Origin: Pseudomonas sp.
GTDB lineage: Bacteria > Pseudomonadota > Gammaproteobacteria > Pseudomonadales > Pseudomonadaceae
Length of the DNA: 64,000 nt
Assembly (NCBI RefSeq): GCF_030684895.1
Contig: NZ_JAUXXP010000001.1
Location: 1 to 64,000 of the forward strand
Direction of reading: 5' to 3'
Positions 32,703-43,533 of the stretch are shown in pieces. Below the pieces are notes generated by a model, which saw nothing but the letters and a program-made list of their open reading frames with translations, was not told where the DNA came from and made no database searches. The position numbers were made by a program, and so were the translations under genes. Position 1 is the stretch's first letter, and each line of letters begins with the position of its first letter.

Positions 32703-33557
32703 ATGAAATCGTCGGTTTTTCGTAATCTTTTGCCCTTTCTGGTTCTGCTGCTAGCCGGCTGCCAAAGCGCGCCACAGCAGCCGGCCAACCTACCGGTGGA
32801 TGATCTGGTCAGCGCCTTTCGCCAGCTCGACCAGAGCCTCGCCAGCGGTGACCTGAGCAACGCCGAAAGCCAGCTCGGCAACCTGCAACAACGCGCCGCC
32901 GGTGATACGCGCCTGGAGCAATACCAGCGCCAGCTCGCCGAAGCCCACCTGCAACAAGGACAAAAAGCCCTGCAGGCCGGTGATCTGGACAACGCCACCA
33001 AAGCCCTGAGCCGCGCCCGCAGCCTGATGCCGCAAGCACCCGCGCTGACCACCGGCCTGGATGGCGCCATCGCCCAAGCGCGCGAAGCCGAGCTGGCCGC
33101 CGCCGAACAACAGCGGCGTACTGCTGAGCAGGCTGATGCGCGTGCCGAAGCCACGCGCCTGGAGCAGGCGCGCCAGTTGCGTCTGGCTGCCGAGCGCCAG
33201 GCCGCCGCGATTCAGGCTACTCAGCTGCCAAATACCCCGCCAGCCGAAGCACCTGCACCGGCCAAGCCGCAGGCCCGGTTGATCGACCCGGCCGCCGCTA
33301 GCAGCGTGATCAGCCTGCCGATGCTGGATAACCAGGACAACGAGCGCCTGCGCAGCCTGCTCGATGGCGTTGCGGCGGATATGGTCGCGTTCAATTGCGC
33401 AGTGCGTATCGAAGTACGCCAGGCCAAGGATTTCCCCTGGGTCGCCTCTCTGCTCAGTGCGCGGATCAAGCGCCTGGACCCGCGTTTCAACCCGCGCATG
33501 AGCCAGGTAATCAAACCTGCTCAGGTGCCGCAGCTGGTGCTCACGCCCAAGCGCTGA
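32703..33557 (+). CDS. PA5502-like lipoprotein, coiled-coil/TPR-like
   Basis: MKSSVFRNLLPFLVLLLAGCQSAPQQPANLPVDDL lipobox; lies between znuB and metN as in P. aeruginosa. Confidence 0.75.
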   Translation: MKSSVFRNLLPFLVLLLAGCQSAPQQPANLPVDDLVSAFRQLDQSLASGDLSNAESQLGNLQQRAAGDTRLEQYQRQLAEAHLQQGQKALQAGDLDNATKALSRARSLMPQAPALTTGLDGAIAQAREAELAAAEQQRRTAEQADARAEATRLEQARQLRLAAERQAAAIQATQLPNTPPAEAPAPAKPQARLIDPAAASSVISLPMLDNQDNERLRSLLDGVAADMVAFNCAVRIEVRQAKDFPWVASLLSARIKRLDPRFNPRMSQVIKPAQVPQLVLTPKR

Positions 33558-33574
33558 TAAGGCTTGGGCGGTAT

Positions 33575-33600
33575 AACGACCGGGCTTGCCCGGTCGTTTG
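33575..33600 (+). terminator. Rho-independent terminator-like stem-loop
   Basis: AACGACCGGG-cttg-CCCGGTCGTT. Confidence 0.75.
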
Positions 33601-33758
33601 CATTGGCGCTGGCTACACTGGGCGGAACAGCCCAGCCATTAATGCGATTTAGCTATAACCATAGGCCCACAAAGATTTTTGCGGCCTAAACAGTGGCGGG
33701 TAGACTAGCCGGCCGTTTCTGCCTACCCGGCAACTTTGAAACCCAAAAGGTTTATGCA

Positions 33759-34766
33759 GTGATCAACTTTCATCAGGTCCACAAGGCGTACCGCGTCAGT
33801 GGTCAGGACATCCCCGCGTTGCAGCCGAGTGATCTGCAGATCGCCCGGGGCGAAGTGTTCGGCATCATCGGTCACTCCGGCGCCGGCAAAAGCACCCTGC
33901 TACGCCTGATCAACCGTCTGGAAGAGCCTTCTGGCGGGCGTATCGAGATCGACGGCGAAGACGTCACCGCGCTCGACGCCACAGGTCTGCGGCGTTTTCG
34001 TCAGCGGGTTGGGATGATCTTCCAGCACTTCAACCTGCTCTCATCCAAAACCGTTGCTGACAACGTCGCCCTGCCGCTGAAGCTGGCCGGTGAGTTGCCG
34101 CGCAGTGCGATCAACGCCCGAGTTGCCGAATTGCTGGCACGGGTCGGCCTGCAGGATCACGCCAACAAATACCCGGCGCAGCTCTCCGGTGGACAGAAAC
34201 AACGCGTCGGCATTGCCCGCGCCTTGGCCACTGAGCCGAAAATCCTGCTGTGCGACGAGGCCACCAGCGCCCTCGACCCGCAGACCACCGCCTCGGTGTT
34301 GCAGCTGCTGGCCGAGATCAACCGCGAACTGAACCTGACCATCGTGCTGATCACCCATGAGATGGACGTGATCCGCAGGGTCTGTGACCGCGTGGCGGTG
34401 ATGGATGCCGGCGTGATCGTCGAATCCGGCCCCGTGGCCGAGGTGTTTCTGCACCCGCAGCACGCCACCACCAAGCGCTTCGTGCAGGAAGCCGAACAGA
34501 TCGACGAGAACGAACAGCGTGATGATTTTGCCCATGTCGCCGGGCGTATCCTGCGCCTGACCTTCCAGGGTGAGGCGACCTACGCGCCGCTGCTGGGCAC
34601 CGTAGCGCGCGAGACCGGGGTGGATTACAGCATCCTCGCCGGGCGCATCGACCGCATCAAGGACACCCCCTACGGCCAGCTGACCCTGGCCCTGACCGGC
34701 GGCGATCTGGACGCCGCGCTGGCGCGCTTTGCAGCCGCCGACGTGCATCTGGAGGTGCTGCGCTAA
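33759..34766 (+). CDS. metN: Methionine ABC transporter ATP-binding protein
   Basis: GTG start, [61 protein letters not shown]-terminal NIL domain. Confidence 0.95.
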   Translation: MINFHQVHKAYRVSGQDIPALQPSDLQIARGEVFGIIGHSGAGKSTLLRLINRLEEPSGGRIEIDGEDVTALDATGLRRFRQRVGMIFQHFNLLSSKTVADNVALPLKLAGELPRSAINARVAELLARVGLQDHANKYPAQLSGGQKQRVGIARALATEPKILLCDEATSALDPQTTASVLQLLAEINRELNLTIVLITHEMDVIRRVCDRVAVMDAGVIVESGPVAEVFLHPQHATTKRFVQEAEQIDENEQRDDFAHVAGRILRLTFQGEATYAPLLGTVARETGVDYSILAGRIDRIKDTPYGQLTLALTGGDLDAALARFAAADVHLEVLR

Positions 34767-35443
34767 TGGACGCCTTACTGACTCGCTTGCTGCCCAACGT
34801 CGATTGGGCGGAAATCGGCTACGCCAGCCTGGACACCCTGAGCATGCTCGGCGGCTCCATGCTGTTTACCGTGCTGCTCGGCCTGCCGCTGGGCGTGCTG
34901 CTATTCCTGACCAGCCCACGGCAGATGTTCGAACAGAAAGCCTTCTATGGCTTCCTGTCGCTGCTGGTGAATATCCTGCGTTCGGTGCCGTTCGTGATCC
35001 TGCTGATCGTGATGATCCCCTTCACCGTAATCGTCACCGGCACCTCGCTGGGTGTACCTGGCGCCATTCCGCCACTGGTGGTGGGCGCCACACCATTCTT
35101 CGCGCGCCTGGTGGAAACCGCGCTGCGTGAAGTCGACCGCGGCATCATCGAAGCAACCCAGGCCATGGGCGCCACCACCCGGCAGATCGTGGTCAACGCG
35201 CTGCTGCCCGAGGCGCTGCCCGGCATCATCGCCGCGATTACCGTAACGGCCATCACCCTGGTGTCCTACACCGCCATGAGCGGCCTGATCGGCGGCGGCG
35301 GTCTCGGCGACCTGGCCGTGCGCTATGGCTATCAACGTTATCAACCCGACGTGATGGCGGTGACAGTGATCCTCCTGCTGGTGCTGGTACAGATTCTACA
35401 AACCGTCGGCGACAAGCTGGTGGTGCACTTTTCGCGCAAGTAA
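34766..35443 (+). CDS. metI: Methionine ABC transporter permease
   Basis: MetI-type permease, EATQAMGATTRQIVVNALLPEALPGIIAAITVTAITLVSYTAMSGLIGGGGLGDLAVRYGY. Confidence 0.96.
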   Translation: MDALLTRLLPNVDWAEIGYASLDTLSMLGGSMLFTVLLGLPLGVLLFLTSPRQMFEQKAFYGFLSLLVNILRSVPFVILLIVMIPFTVIVTGTSLGVPGAIPPLVVGATPFFARLVETALREVDRGIIEATQAMGATTRQIVVNALLPEALPGIIAAITVTAITLVSYTAMSGLIGGGGLGDLAVRYGYQRYQPDVMAVTVILLLVLVQILQTVGDKLVVHFSRK

Positions 35444-35492
35444 ACCGCTGGCGACTACCCGTCGCCACCCCTGATCCCACAAGGAGTTAGTC

Positions 35493-36263
35493 ATGAAAAA
35501 ACTGATCGCCGCAGTCGCTGCCCTAGCAGCCTTCTCCGCCCAGGCCGAAAGCCTGAGCGTCGCCGCCACTGCCGTACCGCATGCGGAAATCCTCGAATTC
35601 GTTAAGCCGGCGCTGGCCAAAGACGGCGTTGAGCTGAACATCAAGGTGTTCACCGACTACGTGCAACCGAACGTGCAGGTTGCCGAAAAGCGCCTGGATG
35701 CCAACTTCTTCCAGCACAAGCCGTACCTGGATGAGTTCAACAAGAGCCGTGGCACCGAGCTGGTCAGCGTGGCCGGCGTGCACGTCGAGCCCTTCGGCGC
35801 TTATTCCAGTCAGCACAAAACCCTGGCCGAGCTGCCACAAGGCGCCAACGTGGTGATCCCGAATGACGCCACCAACGGCGGCCGCGCCCTGCTGCTGCTG
35901 CAGAAGGCCGGGGTCATTACCCTGAAGCCGGAAGCAGGCATCCTCGCCACGCCGAAAGACATCGTCGAGAACCCGAAAGCCATCAAGGTGCGTGAGCTGG
36001 AAGCGGCCACCCTGCCGCGCGTGCTGACCCAAGTCGACCTGGCGCTGATCAACACCAACTACGCCTTGGAAGCCAAACTCAACCCAACCAAGGACGCCCT
36101 GGCCATCGAAGGCAGCGACTCGCCGTACGTCAACATCCTCGTGGCGCGTGCCGACAACCAGGACAACGCCGCCCTGCAGAAGCTGGCCAAAGCACTGAAC
36201 AGCGCCGAAGTGAAGGCTTTTATCGCTGAGAAGTATCAGGGCGCTGTAGTTCCGGCGTTCTAA
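35493..36263 (+). CDS. metQ: Methionine ABC transporter substrate-binding protein (NlpA/MetQ)
   Basis: LSVAATAVPHAEILEFVKPALAKDGVELNIKVFTDYVQPNVQVAEKRLDANFFQHKPYLDEFNK. Confidence 0.95.
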   Translation: MKKLIAAVAALAAFSAQAESLSVAATAVPHAEILEFVKPALAKDGVELNIKVFTDYVQPNVQVAEKRLDANFFQHKPYLDEFNKSRGTELVSVAGVHVEPFGAYSSQHKTLAELPQGANVVIPNDATNGGRALLLLQKAGVITLKPEAGILATPKDIVENPKAIKVRELEAATLPRVLTQVDLALINTNYALEAKLNPTKDALAIEGSDSPYVNILVARADNQDNAALQKLAKALNSAEVKAFIAEKYQGAVVPAF

Positions 36264-36310
36264 GGCACAGCGCTGATGCCGTTCACTTAAACTAAGTGAG
36301 CGGCACTCTT

Positions 36311-36377
36311 GTAGCCCGGATGCAATCCGGGAATGATCTTGAGCAGGGTAACCGCCCCCGGATTCCATCCGGGCTAC
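36311..36377. repeat. REP-like intergenic palindrome (GTAGCCCGGAT family)
   Basis: gtagcccggatgcaatccggga...cccccggattccatccgggctac. Confidence 0.8.
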
Positions 36378-36385
36378 CCTGGGCC

Positions 36386-36408
36386 AAACCCCGCCTCGTG
36401 CGGGGTTT
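36386..36408. terminator. Bidirectional terminator between convergent metQ and LysR genes
   Basis: AAACCCCGC-ctcgt-GCGGGGTTT. Confidence 0.8.
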
Positions 36409-36413
36409 GTCGT

Positions 36414-37283
36414 TTAAGGTGTAGCGGCAGACTCGCGCAGACACTCCAGCAGGCAGTCCAACGCCGGCTGACGCTGAGCGCGGCGCAATATCGCCACCAG
36501 TTCGCGGTGAAAGGTCAGCACGCCCAGTTCGATCACCCGCAACTGCGTCGGCCGCTGCAGCCACAACCCTGCGCGTGGAATCAGCGACACACCAAGGCCA
36601 CATTCGACCATCCGCACGATGGCCTCCAGCTCATCCAGCTCCAGCGCTTCCTGCACCGTCAGGCGCTGCTCGCGGAGAAACTGGTTGACCCGCCGTCCGC
36701 CGAACGAGCGTCGGTCGTATCGCACAAACGGCTGCTCAGCGAGGATCTGCAGCGGATCATCCGCTGTGACGCTGAGTGGGGTGATCAGCACAAAGGGTTC
36801 ACGCGCCAGACTGATCTGCAGCAGCTCCTTGGGCAGCTCGAACGGCGGCTTGATCAGCAGCGCCAGGTCCAGTTCACCGGCATCGATCTGGCTCAGCAAG
36901 TTCAGCGACACGCCCGGCACCAGCTTCAGCTCGACCCGTGGCGCGGCGGCGCGAAAACGCGGCAAGGCCTCGGGCAACAAACCAGTCTGCAAGGTGGCAA
37001 TCGCACCGACCTTCAGCTCGCCCTGCCACTCAGCCGCGCGGGTCGGCAAGGCCATCTGCGCGTACAACCCAAGCATCTGCTCCGCCAGCGGCAAGGCATG
37101 CCGACCGGCAGCATTGAGCACCGCCGAGCGCCCACTGCGCTCGAACAGGCGGACGCCCAGGCCCTGTTCCAGTACACGCATCTGTGCGCTGACCGCCGAC
37201 TGGGTCAAACCGACCTGCTGGCCAGCCGCAGCGAAGGTGCCATGCCGCGCCACCGCCACAAAGGTTTTCAATTCGCGCAGCAT
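36414..37283 (-). CDS. LysR-family transcriptional regulator
   Basis: [61 protein letters not shown]. Confidence 0.95.
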   Translation of the reverse strand: MLRELKTFVAVARHGTFAAAGQQVGLTQSAVSAQMRVLEQGLGVRLFERSGRSAVLNAAGRHALPLAEQMLGLYAQMALPTRAAEWQGELKVGAIATLQTGLLPEALPRFRAAAPRVELKLVPGVSLNLLSQIDAGELDLALLIKPPFELPKELLQISLAREPFVLITPLSVTADDPLQILAEQPFVRYDRRSFGGRRVNQFLREQRLTVQEALELDELEAIVRMVECGLGVSLIPRAGLWLQRPTQLRVIELGVLTFHRELVAILRRAQRQPALDCLLECLRESAATP

Positions 37284-37393
37284 CGACGCCTCGACTGATC
37301 AATTTTGTTTGTGCTTGCGAGCAAGGATATTCGCTTTTAATCAGAATCGCTGTTGCTGAGAATCAGCAGACAACACTCTCAAGGAACTTCAGC

Positions 37394-37819
37394 ATGGCTC
37401 TCGCACCCTTTCACCTGGCAATTCCCGTCTACGACCTGGCTTCCGCACGGCATTTCTATGGCGAGGTGTTCGGCTGCGCCGAAGGCCGCAGCAGCGACCA
37501 CTGGGTGGATTTCGACTTCTTCGGCCACCAGCTGGTGATTCACCAGGCGCCGAAGATGGCGCATCAGGAAGCAGCGCACAGCAACCCGGTGGACGGCCAC
37601 GATGTGCCGGTGCCGCATTTCGGTGTGGTATTGGGCTGGGAGGATTGGCAAACGCTGGCGGCACGGCTACAGGCCAAAGGCACGCCATTTGTGATCGAAC
37701 CCTATGTGCGCTTCGCCGGCCAGGTCGGCGAGCAGGCCACGCTGTTCCTACTCGACCCCTGTGGCAACGCCCTGGAGTTCAAGGCGTTCAAGGACATCAG
37801 CCAGCTATTTGCCAAGTGA
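37394..37819 (+). CDS. VOC/glyoxalase-superfamily protein
   Basis: [51 protein letters not shown]. Confidence 0.9.
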   Translation: MALAPFHLAIPVYDLASARHFYGEVFGCAEGRSSDHWVDFDFFGHQLVIHQAPKMAHQEAAHSNPVDGHDVPVPHFGVVLGWEDWQTLAARLQAKGTPFVIEPYVRFAGQVGEQATLFLLDPCGNALEFKAFKDISQLFAK

Positions 37820-37823
37820 TGCG

Positions 37824-38456
37824 TTACGGGCGATCAAACAGGCCGGGCAACTGTGCGGCCAATTTGCTGTTGTTGATCGGGGCGCGGATAAAGCCGCGCT
37901 GCCTGCCATCCGGGCCGATCAGCACCAGGTTACCGCTGTGGTCGACGGTGTAGTTTTCCTTGCTGGTATCAGCCGGAATAAACGGAATGCTGACGCCGTT
38001 GGCCAGCTTCTGGATGGTCGCCTCTTCGCCGGTCAAGCCGATAAAGCCGGCATCGAAGTAATCCAGGTACTTCTTCAGCTGCTCCGGCGTGTCGCGATTC
38101 GGATCGACCGTAACCAGCACAATGCGCAGCTTGGCCAGGGTTTCCGGCGGTAGCTGACCTTGCAATTGACGCAGTTGGGCGAGGGTGGCTGGGCAGATAT
38201 CCGGGCAGAAGGTGTAACCGAAAAACAGCAGGCTCCACTGATCCTTGAGCTGATCGACCGCCACTGCCTGGCCGTCCTGATTGGTCAGGCTCAGCTCCGG
38301 CAGGCTGCGGCTTTGTGGCAGCAGGACGATACCGGCATCCAGCAGCACGGTGGGATCACCCTGGCCCTTGCTGGTCAGCACCTTGTTGACGGTCAGGCCC
38401 AGCACCAGGGCGACGATGGCAACGAGAACAAAAACAGTGATCTGGGTTCGGGACAT
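37824..38456 (-). CDS. SCO1/SenC copper chaperone
   Basis: LLFFGYTFCPDICPATLAQLRQLQGQLP (CxxxC). Confidence 0.93.
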   Translation of the reverse strand: MSRTQITVFVLVAIVALVLGLTVNKVLTSKGQGDPTVLLDAGIVLLPQSRSLPELSLTNQDGQAVAVDQLKDQWSLLFFGYTFCPDICPATLAQLRQLQGQLPPETLAKLRIVLVTVDPNRDTPEQLKKYLDYFDAGFIGLTGEEATIQKLANGVSIPFIPADTSKENYTVDHSGNLVLIGPDGRQRGFIRAPINNSKLAAQLPGLFDRP

Positions 38457-38467
38457 GGCACCAACGA

Positions 38468-39367
38468 TTACAGGTTTAACAGCAGATAGTGGTCGACCAG
38501 CAGGGCGATAAACAGCGCGAAAAGATACCAGATGCTGTACTTGAAGGTGCTGATCGCCGCATGCGGTTTGCTGTCACGGTACAGCACCACCGCCCAGTAC
38601 AGAAAGCGCCCGCCCAACAGCACGGCGCAGGCGAGATAGAGCAGCCCGCTCATATGGATGGCATAAGGCAGCAGGGTCACCGCAAACATCACCAAGGTGT
38701 ACAGCAGGATATGCACCTTGGTGTAGTGCTCGCCGTGGGTCACCGGCAGCATGGGGATATCGGCCTTGGCGTATTCCTCCTTGCGGTGGATGGCCAGGGC
38801 CCAGAAGTGCGGTGGCGTCCAGGCGAAGATGATCAGCGCCAGCAGCAGCGGTTCGGCGCTGATATGCCCGGTAACCGCGACCCAGCCGAGCAGCGGTGGC
38901 GCTGCGCCAGCCAGCCCGCCGATGACGATATTTTGCGGCGTGGCGCGCTTAAGAAAGCCGGTGTAGAGCACCGCATAACCGAGCAGCGAAGCCAGGGTCA
39001 GCCAGGCCGCCAGCTCGTTGGTAAAGGTCAGCAGCAAGGCCATGCCAGCTACGGCCAGCAGCAGGGCAAAACCCAGCGCGGCAGTGGGCGAGATACGCCC
39101 CGAAGTGACCGGACGCTTGAGCGTGCGCGCCATAATCGAATCGATACGCCGATCCACCACATGGTTGACCGCCGCTGCCGCGCCGGCGCACAGACCGATA
39201 CCCAGGTTGCCGAAGATCAGCACCTGCCAGGCCACGCCTGCGCGGGTGGCGAGGAACATGCCGACCAAGGAGGTGATCAGCATCAGCACCACCACCCTGG
39301 GCTTGGTCAGCTCCAGGTAGTCGCGCCAGCTGGCGTGGGCTTGCTGTTCGCGCGCTAGAGTAGCCAT
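38468..39367 (-). CDS. cyoE: Protoheme IX farnesyltransferase (heme O synthase)
   Basis: LTKPRVVVLMLITSLVGMFLATR; NHVVDRRIDSIMARTLKRPVTSG. Confidence 0.95.
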   Translation of the reverse strand: MATLAREQQAHASWRDYLELTKPRVVVLMLITSLVGMFLATRAGVAWQVLIFGNLGIGLCAGAAAAVNHVVDRRIDSIMARTLKRPVTSGRISPTAALGFALLLAVAGMALLLTFTNELAAWLTLASLLGYAVLYTGFLKRATPQNIVIGGLAGAAPPLLGWVAVTGHISAEPLLLALIIFAWTPPHFWALAIHRKEEYAKADIPMLPVTHGEHYTKVHILLYTLVMFAVTLLPYAIHMSGLLYLACAVLLGGRFLYWAVVLYRDSKPHAAISTFKYSIWYLFALFIALLVDHYLLLNL

Positions 39368-39391
39368 AAGGTCTCTCCTCGATTGTTTTTG

Positions 39392-40435
39392 TTATTTGCT
39401 CGGCAACAGCGCAAGGCCAGCCTGCGCCTCTGCTGCCGGAGATGCCAGCCGAACTGCGCTGCGCACCCGGTAGTTGATCAGTACCAGCGTCAGCAGCAGA
39501 GCCGCGCCGCCGAGGTTGTGCGCCACCGCTACCAGCAGCGGCAGGTGAAACACTACGTTGCTGATACCCAGGCTGATCTGCACGGCCAGCGCTAGCAGCA
39601 ACAAGCCGGCTAACCGCGAAAGGCCATGACGCTTGAGTTGCCAGGCCAATAGCAGAAGCACCAGGGTGACCAGCAGTGCGCCGATGCGGTGGGTCATATG
39701 AATGGCGGTGCGTGCGGCGCTGTCGAGCTGACCGCCAAGGTAGTTGGGGCCGATATGCTGAGTCAGGTGAAAACCGTTGGCGAAGTCCATCGCCGGCCAC
39801 CATTCGCCATGACAGGTCGGCAGATCAACGCAGGCAACCGCCGCGTAGTTGCTGCTGACCCAGCCACCAAGGGCGATCTGCCCAACGACCAACAACAGGC
39901 CGAGCGCCGCCAGGCTGCGCAGGCGCGCGGGAAGATTGGCCAAGGCGGCCGCCTTGCCGGAGAGACGCAGGGTTAAAAGAAACAACAGGCTAAGGGTGGC
40001 GAAACCACCCAGCAGATGCGCCGTAACAACTTGTGGCCAGAGCTTCAGGGTCACCGTCCACATGCCGAAGGCCGCCTGCAGGGTCACCAGGCCCAACAAG
40101 AACAGCGGCAGTTTAAGTGGCTGATCCGCCTCGCCACGGCGGCGCAGCGCCTGTACCGCCAAGCCGAGAATCACCAAACCCAGGGCGCCAGCAAAATAGC
40201 GGTGGATCATCTCGTACCAGCCCTTGGCCACTTCCACCGGCGCTTCGGGAAAGCGCGCTTCAGCCAGGGTCTGTTTATGCTCGCTCATCGGCACGCCGAT
40301 AAAGCCGTAGCAGCCAGGCCAGTCGGGACAACCGAGGCCGGCGTGGGTCAGGCGGGTATAGGCACCGAGCAGCACCACCACGACCGCCAACACAGTGGCG
40401 AACAGGGCAAAACGGTAACCGGGCTTGCTCATCAT
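39392..40435 (-). CDS. ctaA: Heme A synthase (COX15/CtaA)
   Basis: GAYTRLTHAGLGCPDWPGCYGFIGVP. Confidence 0.95.
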   Translation of the reverse strand: MMSKPGYRFALFATVLAVVVVLLGAYTRLTHAGLGCPDWPGCYGFIGVPMSEHKQTLAEARFPEAPVEVAKGWYEMIHRYFAGALGLVILGLAVQALRRRGEADQPLKLPLFLLGLVTLQAAFGMWTVTLKLWPQVVTAHLLGGFATLSLLFLLTLRLSGKAAALANLPARLRSLAALGLLLVVGQIALGGWVSSNYAAVACVDLPTCHGEWWPAMDFANGFHLTQHIGPNYLGGQLDSAARTAIHMTHRIGALLVTLVLLLLAWQLKRHGLSRLAGLLLLALAVQISLGISNVVFHLPLLVAVAHNLGGAALLLTLVLINYRVRSAVRLASPAAEAQAGLALLPSK

Positions 40436-40457
40436 CAGTCCTTAGCCATGGGCAGCA

Positions 40458-41042
40458 TTAGCCAATTTGCGAGATTTTCAACAGGTGCCGCAGGTCGTTA
40501 AGAATCGCCTTGCCGTTGCTGGTGGCGTCATAACGCAGCACCAGATTGCCGCGCGGGTCGACAATCCACAGCTGCGCGCCTTCTACCTTACCGGCGGCCT
40601 TGTCATAAACATCCAGCTGCAGCTGATAGCGCGCCAGCTGCGGGTATTCACGGCGCAGCTGAGCGTCATAGTCGCTGGCGATGGGTTGAGCAGAAGCCAG
40701 GCCATGGGCGGCGCGGCCGACATCACGGTTTAAACCGATATGCACCTGACGGGCGAGAAAAACCAACTCCTTGCAGGCGGCATCGCAGACATCCGGCACG
40801 GTCACCAACAGCTGCCAGCGTTGCTCATCGGCACCGACCACACCAAGGTCGGCGCGGGTCTGACCGGTACCAATCAGTTCGCCGTGGTAGCTGCGGGTTT
40901 CCGGCACCCAGAAGCGCCACTGATACATGGCGCTGGCGAGGATCATCGGACCGATTACCACGACCAGAATCAGGATCAGTTGCAGCCGTCCACGGCGACG
41001 CTGGCTGGGTGACACTTCAGGCAGGGCGATGGCTGGGTTCAT
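40458..41042 (-). CDS. Cytochrome oxidase cluster-associated membrane-anchored protein, function unknown
   Basis: One TM helix near the N-terminus; VTVPDVCDAACKELVFLARQVHIGLNRDVGRAAHG; between surf1 and ctaA. Confidence 0.75.
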   Translation of the reverse strand: MNPAIALPEVSPSQRRRGRLQLILILVVVIGPMILASAMYQWRFWVPETRSYHGELIGTGQTRADLGVVGADEQRWQLLVTVPDVCDAACKELVFLARQVHIGLNRDVGRAAHGLASAQPIASDYDAQLRREYPQLARYQLQLDVYDKAAGKVEGAQLWIVDPRGNLVLRYDATSNGKAILNDLRHLLKISQIG

Positions 41043-41748
41043 GGTGAGTCTCCCGCGCGTTAGATAGACCTAAATAGATAAACAGGCAGAGCAAGGCCGC
41101 CGCCAGGGCGAACCACTGCACCGCGTAACCGAGGTGTTTGTCGGGACTCATGGCAATAACCGGCCAATCGCTTTGAAATGACGCGGGGCCCGGTTCGAGG
41201 CGGACCTCATAGGCCAGACCGCCACGCCCCAGTTGCTGCCACAGGGCATCCGGTTTGACCTCACTAATCAGCCGCGGCCAGCCCGTAGTGGCTTGCTCAC
41301 CCTGCAGCTGAAACGCTTCCCCCAGCGGCACATACACCATGGCCTGCAGGCGCAACGGCGTATCCGGGGTGGCAAAGGTTGGGCTGATGCGCCGGTCCGG
41401 CCAGGCCAGCCAGCCGCGATTGAGCAGCAGCCAGAGGCCGCTGGCCTGATCATAAAAAGGTTGCAACACCTCCACACCGACCTTGCCGTCGCGGGTGCGG
41501 TTGTCCAGCAGCAGGGTATGCCGCGCGTCGAAGAAGCCCTGCAACTGCACGCGCTGGTAGGCCGGGTTGGGCTGGCGCTCCAGCTCAGCGATGCTGATGG
41601 GTGCGGCCAGTTGCTGGGCCTGATGTGCGGCCAGCAACTCGCGCTTTTCTTCGGCTCGCGCCAGCTGCCAGAAGCCCAGGGCTATCAGGCAGGGAAACAG
41701 CAGCAGCACCAGTACGCTAGGCAGCCAGCCAGGACGGAAGGCGCTCAT
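41017..41748 (-). CDS. SURF1 family cytochrome oxidase assembly protein
   Basis: MSAFRPGWLPSVLVLLLFPCLIALGFWQLARAEEKRELL...LLLNRGWLAWPDRR; overlaps the next gene by 26 nt. Confidence 0.93.
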   Translation of the reverse strand: MSAFRPGWLPSVLVLLLFPCLIALGFWQLARAEEKRELLAAHQAQQLAAPISIAELERQPNPAYQRVQLQGFFDARHTLLLDNRTRDGKVGVEVLQPFYDQASGLWLLLNRGWLAWPDRRISPTFATPDTPLRLQAMVYVPLGEAFQLQGEQATTGWPRLISEVKPDALWQQLGRGGLAYEVRLEPGPASFQSDWPVIAMSPDKHLGYAVQWFALAAALLCLFIYLGLSNARETHHEPSHRPA

Positions 41749-41836
41749 AGCGACCTCCCTAAAGCCCTGTACAAGCTGGCTATACTGCAGCTGAAGCGCA
41801 TTTCCCTTCCCCCGAAGTTCTGCTTGGGAGTCACGC

Positions 41837-42040
41837 ATGCTCAAAGCCGCGATCGTCCTGTTACTACTGGCTACTCTGGTCAGCCTATTCAGTGGCCTGT
41901 TCTTCTTGGTCAAGAACGAAGGTAAAACCTCCCGGGTAGTCAACGCGCTGACTGTGCGCGTGACCCTTACCGCGCTGACCGTTGCCCTGATTGCCTGGGG
42001 TTTCTACAGCGGCCAACTGGTCTCGCATGTCACCTGGTAG
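41837..42040 (+). CDS. DUF2909 / twin-transmembrane small protein
   Basis: 67 aa, MLKAAIVLLLLATLVSLFSGLFFLVKNEGKTSRVVNALTVRVTLTALTVALIAWGFYSGQL. Confidence 0.85.
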   Translation: MLKAAIVLLLLATLVSLFSGLFFLVKNEGKTSRVVNALTVRVTLTALTVALIAWGFYSGQLVSHVTW

Positions 42041-42045
42041 TCGCG

Positions 42046-42942
42046 TCACAGCACATAAACGAAGACGAACAGGCCGATCCACACCACATCGACAAAGTGC
42101 CAGTACCAGGCCGCCGCCTCGAAGCCGAAGTGTTTGTCTGGGCTAAAGTGGCCACGAATAATGCGAATCAGCATGATGCTCAGCATCAGCGCCCCCAGGG
42201 TCACGTGGGCGCCGTGAAAGCCAGTGAGCATAAAGAAGGTCGCGCCGTAGATGCCCGAGCCCAGGGTCAGCCCCAGTTCGGTGTAGGCGTGGATATATTC
42301 CTCGACCTGCAGCACCAGAAAGGCAATACCCAGAATCACCGTCAGCGCCAGCCACAGGGTCAGCGGCTTGCGATGGTTCTTGCGCAGCGCGTGGTGGGCG
42401 AAGGTCAGGGTGAAGCTGGAGGTCACCAGCAAGATGGTGTTGATCAGCGGCAAACCCCAGGCGCTGATGGTGCCGCTCGGTGCCGGATAGAGTTTCGGGT
42501 CAGGCGTGTTGAGCAGCGGCCAGCTGTACTCGAAACCTGGCCAGAGCATGTTGCTCACCCCTTTGTCACCTTCACCACCGAGCCAAGGGCCAGCCCAGGT
42601 GCGCACATAGAACAACACACCGAAGAAGGCGGCAAAGAACATCACCTCGGAGAAAATAAACCAGCTCATGCCCCAGCGGAACGAGCGGTCCATCTGCGGG
42701 CTGTACATGCCGGAGCGGCTTTCCTTGATCACATTACCGAACCAGCCGAACAGCATATAGGCGAGAAACAGGCCGCCGACAAAGAAGATCAGCGGGCCGT
42801 TGGAGTCGGCGCGATCGGCCTTCAGATCGTTGAACCAGGTGCCTACGCCGTACACCGAGAACAGCATGCCCAGGGTGGCGATGATCGGCCACTTGCTCTG
42901 GGCCGGGACGTAATAGCTTTCGTGACTTTCGTGACTCGACAT
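42046..42942 (-). CDS. coxC: Cytochrome c oxidase subunit III
   Basis: Seven-TM subunit III; GFHGAHVTLGALMLSIMLIRIIRGHFSPDKHFGFEAAAWYWHFVDVVWIGLFVFVYVL. Confidence 0.97.
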   Translation of the reverse strand: MSSHESHESYYVPAQSKWPIIATLGMLFSVYGVGTWFNDLKADRADSNGPLIFFVGGLFLAYMLFGWFGNVIKESRSGMYSPQMDRSFRWGMSWFIFSEVMFFAAFFGVLFYVRTWAGPWLGGEGDKGVSNMLWPGFEYSWPLLNTPDPKLYPAPSGTISAWGLPLINTILLVTSSFTLTFAHHALRKNHRKPLTLWLALTVILGIAFLVLQVEEYIHAYTELGLTLGSGIYGATFFMLTGFHGAHVTLGALMLSIMLIRIIRGHFSPDKHFGFEAAAWYWHFVDVVWIGLFVFVYVL

Positions 42943-42954
42943 TTATTGTTCTCC

Positions 42955-43521
42955 TTATGGAGTCGCCCGGGTAAGGGTCGCCTGTGCCACCGGCGGCATG
43001 CGCGCAGTGACGTCAAACAAGGTGTAGGCCAGGGTCAGGTGGCGAACATCTGCCGGTAAGTCTCTATCGACAATAAAGCGCACCGGCATCTCAATACGCT
43101 CGCCGGGCTGCAATACCTGCTGGGTAAAGCAAAAGCATTCAGTCTTGTGAAAATAAGCAGCCGCCTTGGACGGTGCCACGCTAGGGATCGCCTGGGCGGT
43201 CATCGGTTTGTCCGTGGGGTTGTAGGCCACATAGACCATCTCGGTGCTCTGACCAGGATGCACCGTCAGCTCATCGGCCAGCGGACGGAATTCCCAGACC
43301 ATCTCAGCTGAGTTAGTGGCGAGAAACTGCACCCGCACCTGACGCGACTCATCCGTGCTTTGCAGCCCGGCCTCATAGGCACCGGCGGTTTTACCGTTGA
43401 TGCCGAATGCCTGGCACATCACGTCATAAATCGGCACCAGGGCGAAGCCAAAGCCAAACATACCGACCACCACCAAGCACAGGCGGATAACCAGGCGGCG
43501 GGTCGATAGGGCTTCGCTCAT
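42955..43521 (-). CDS. ctaG: Cytochrome c oxidase assembly protein CtaG/Cox11
   Basis: FGFALVPIYDVMCQAFGINGKT; KTECFCFTQQVLQPGERIEMPVRFIVD. Confidence 0.96.
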   Translation of the reverse strand: MSEALSTRRLVIRLCLVVVGMFGFGFALVPIYDVMCQAFGINGKTAGAYEAGLQSTDESRQVRVQFLATNSAEMVWEFRPLADELTVHPGQSTEMVYVAYNPTDKPMTAQAIPSVAPSKAAAYFHKTECFCFTQQVLQPGERIEMPVRFIVDRDLPADVRHLTLAYTLFDVTARMPPVAQATLTRATP

Positions 43522-43533
43522 GGCCAGCGCTCC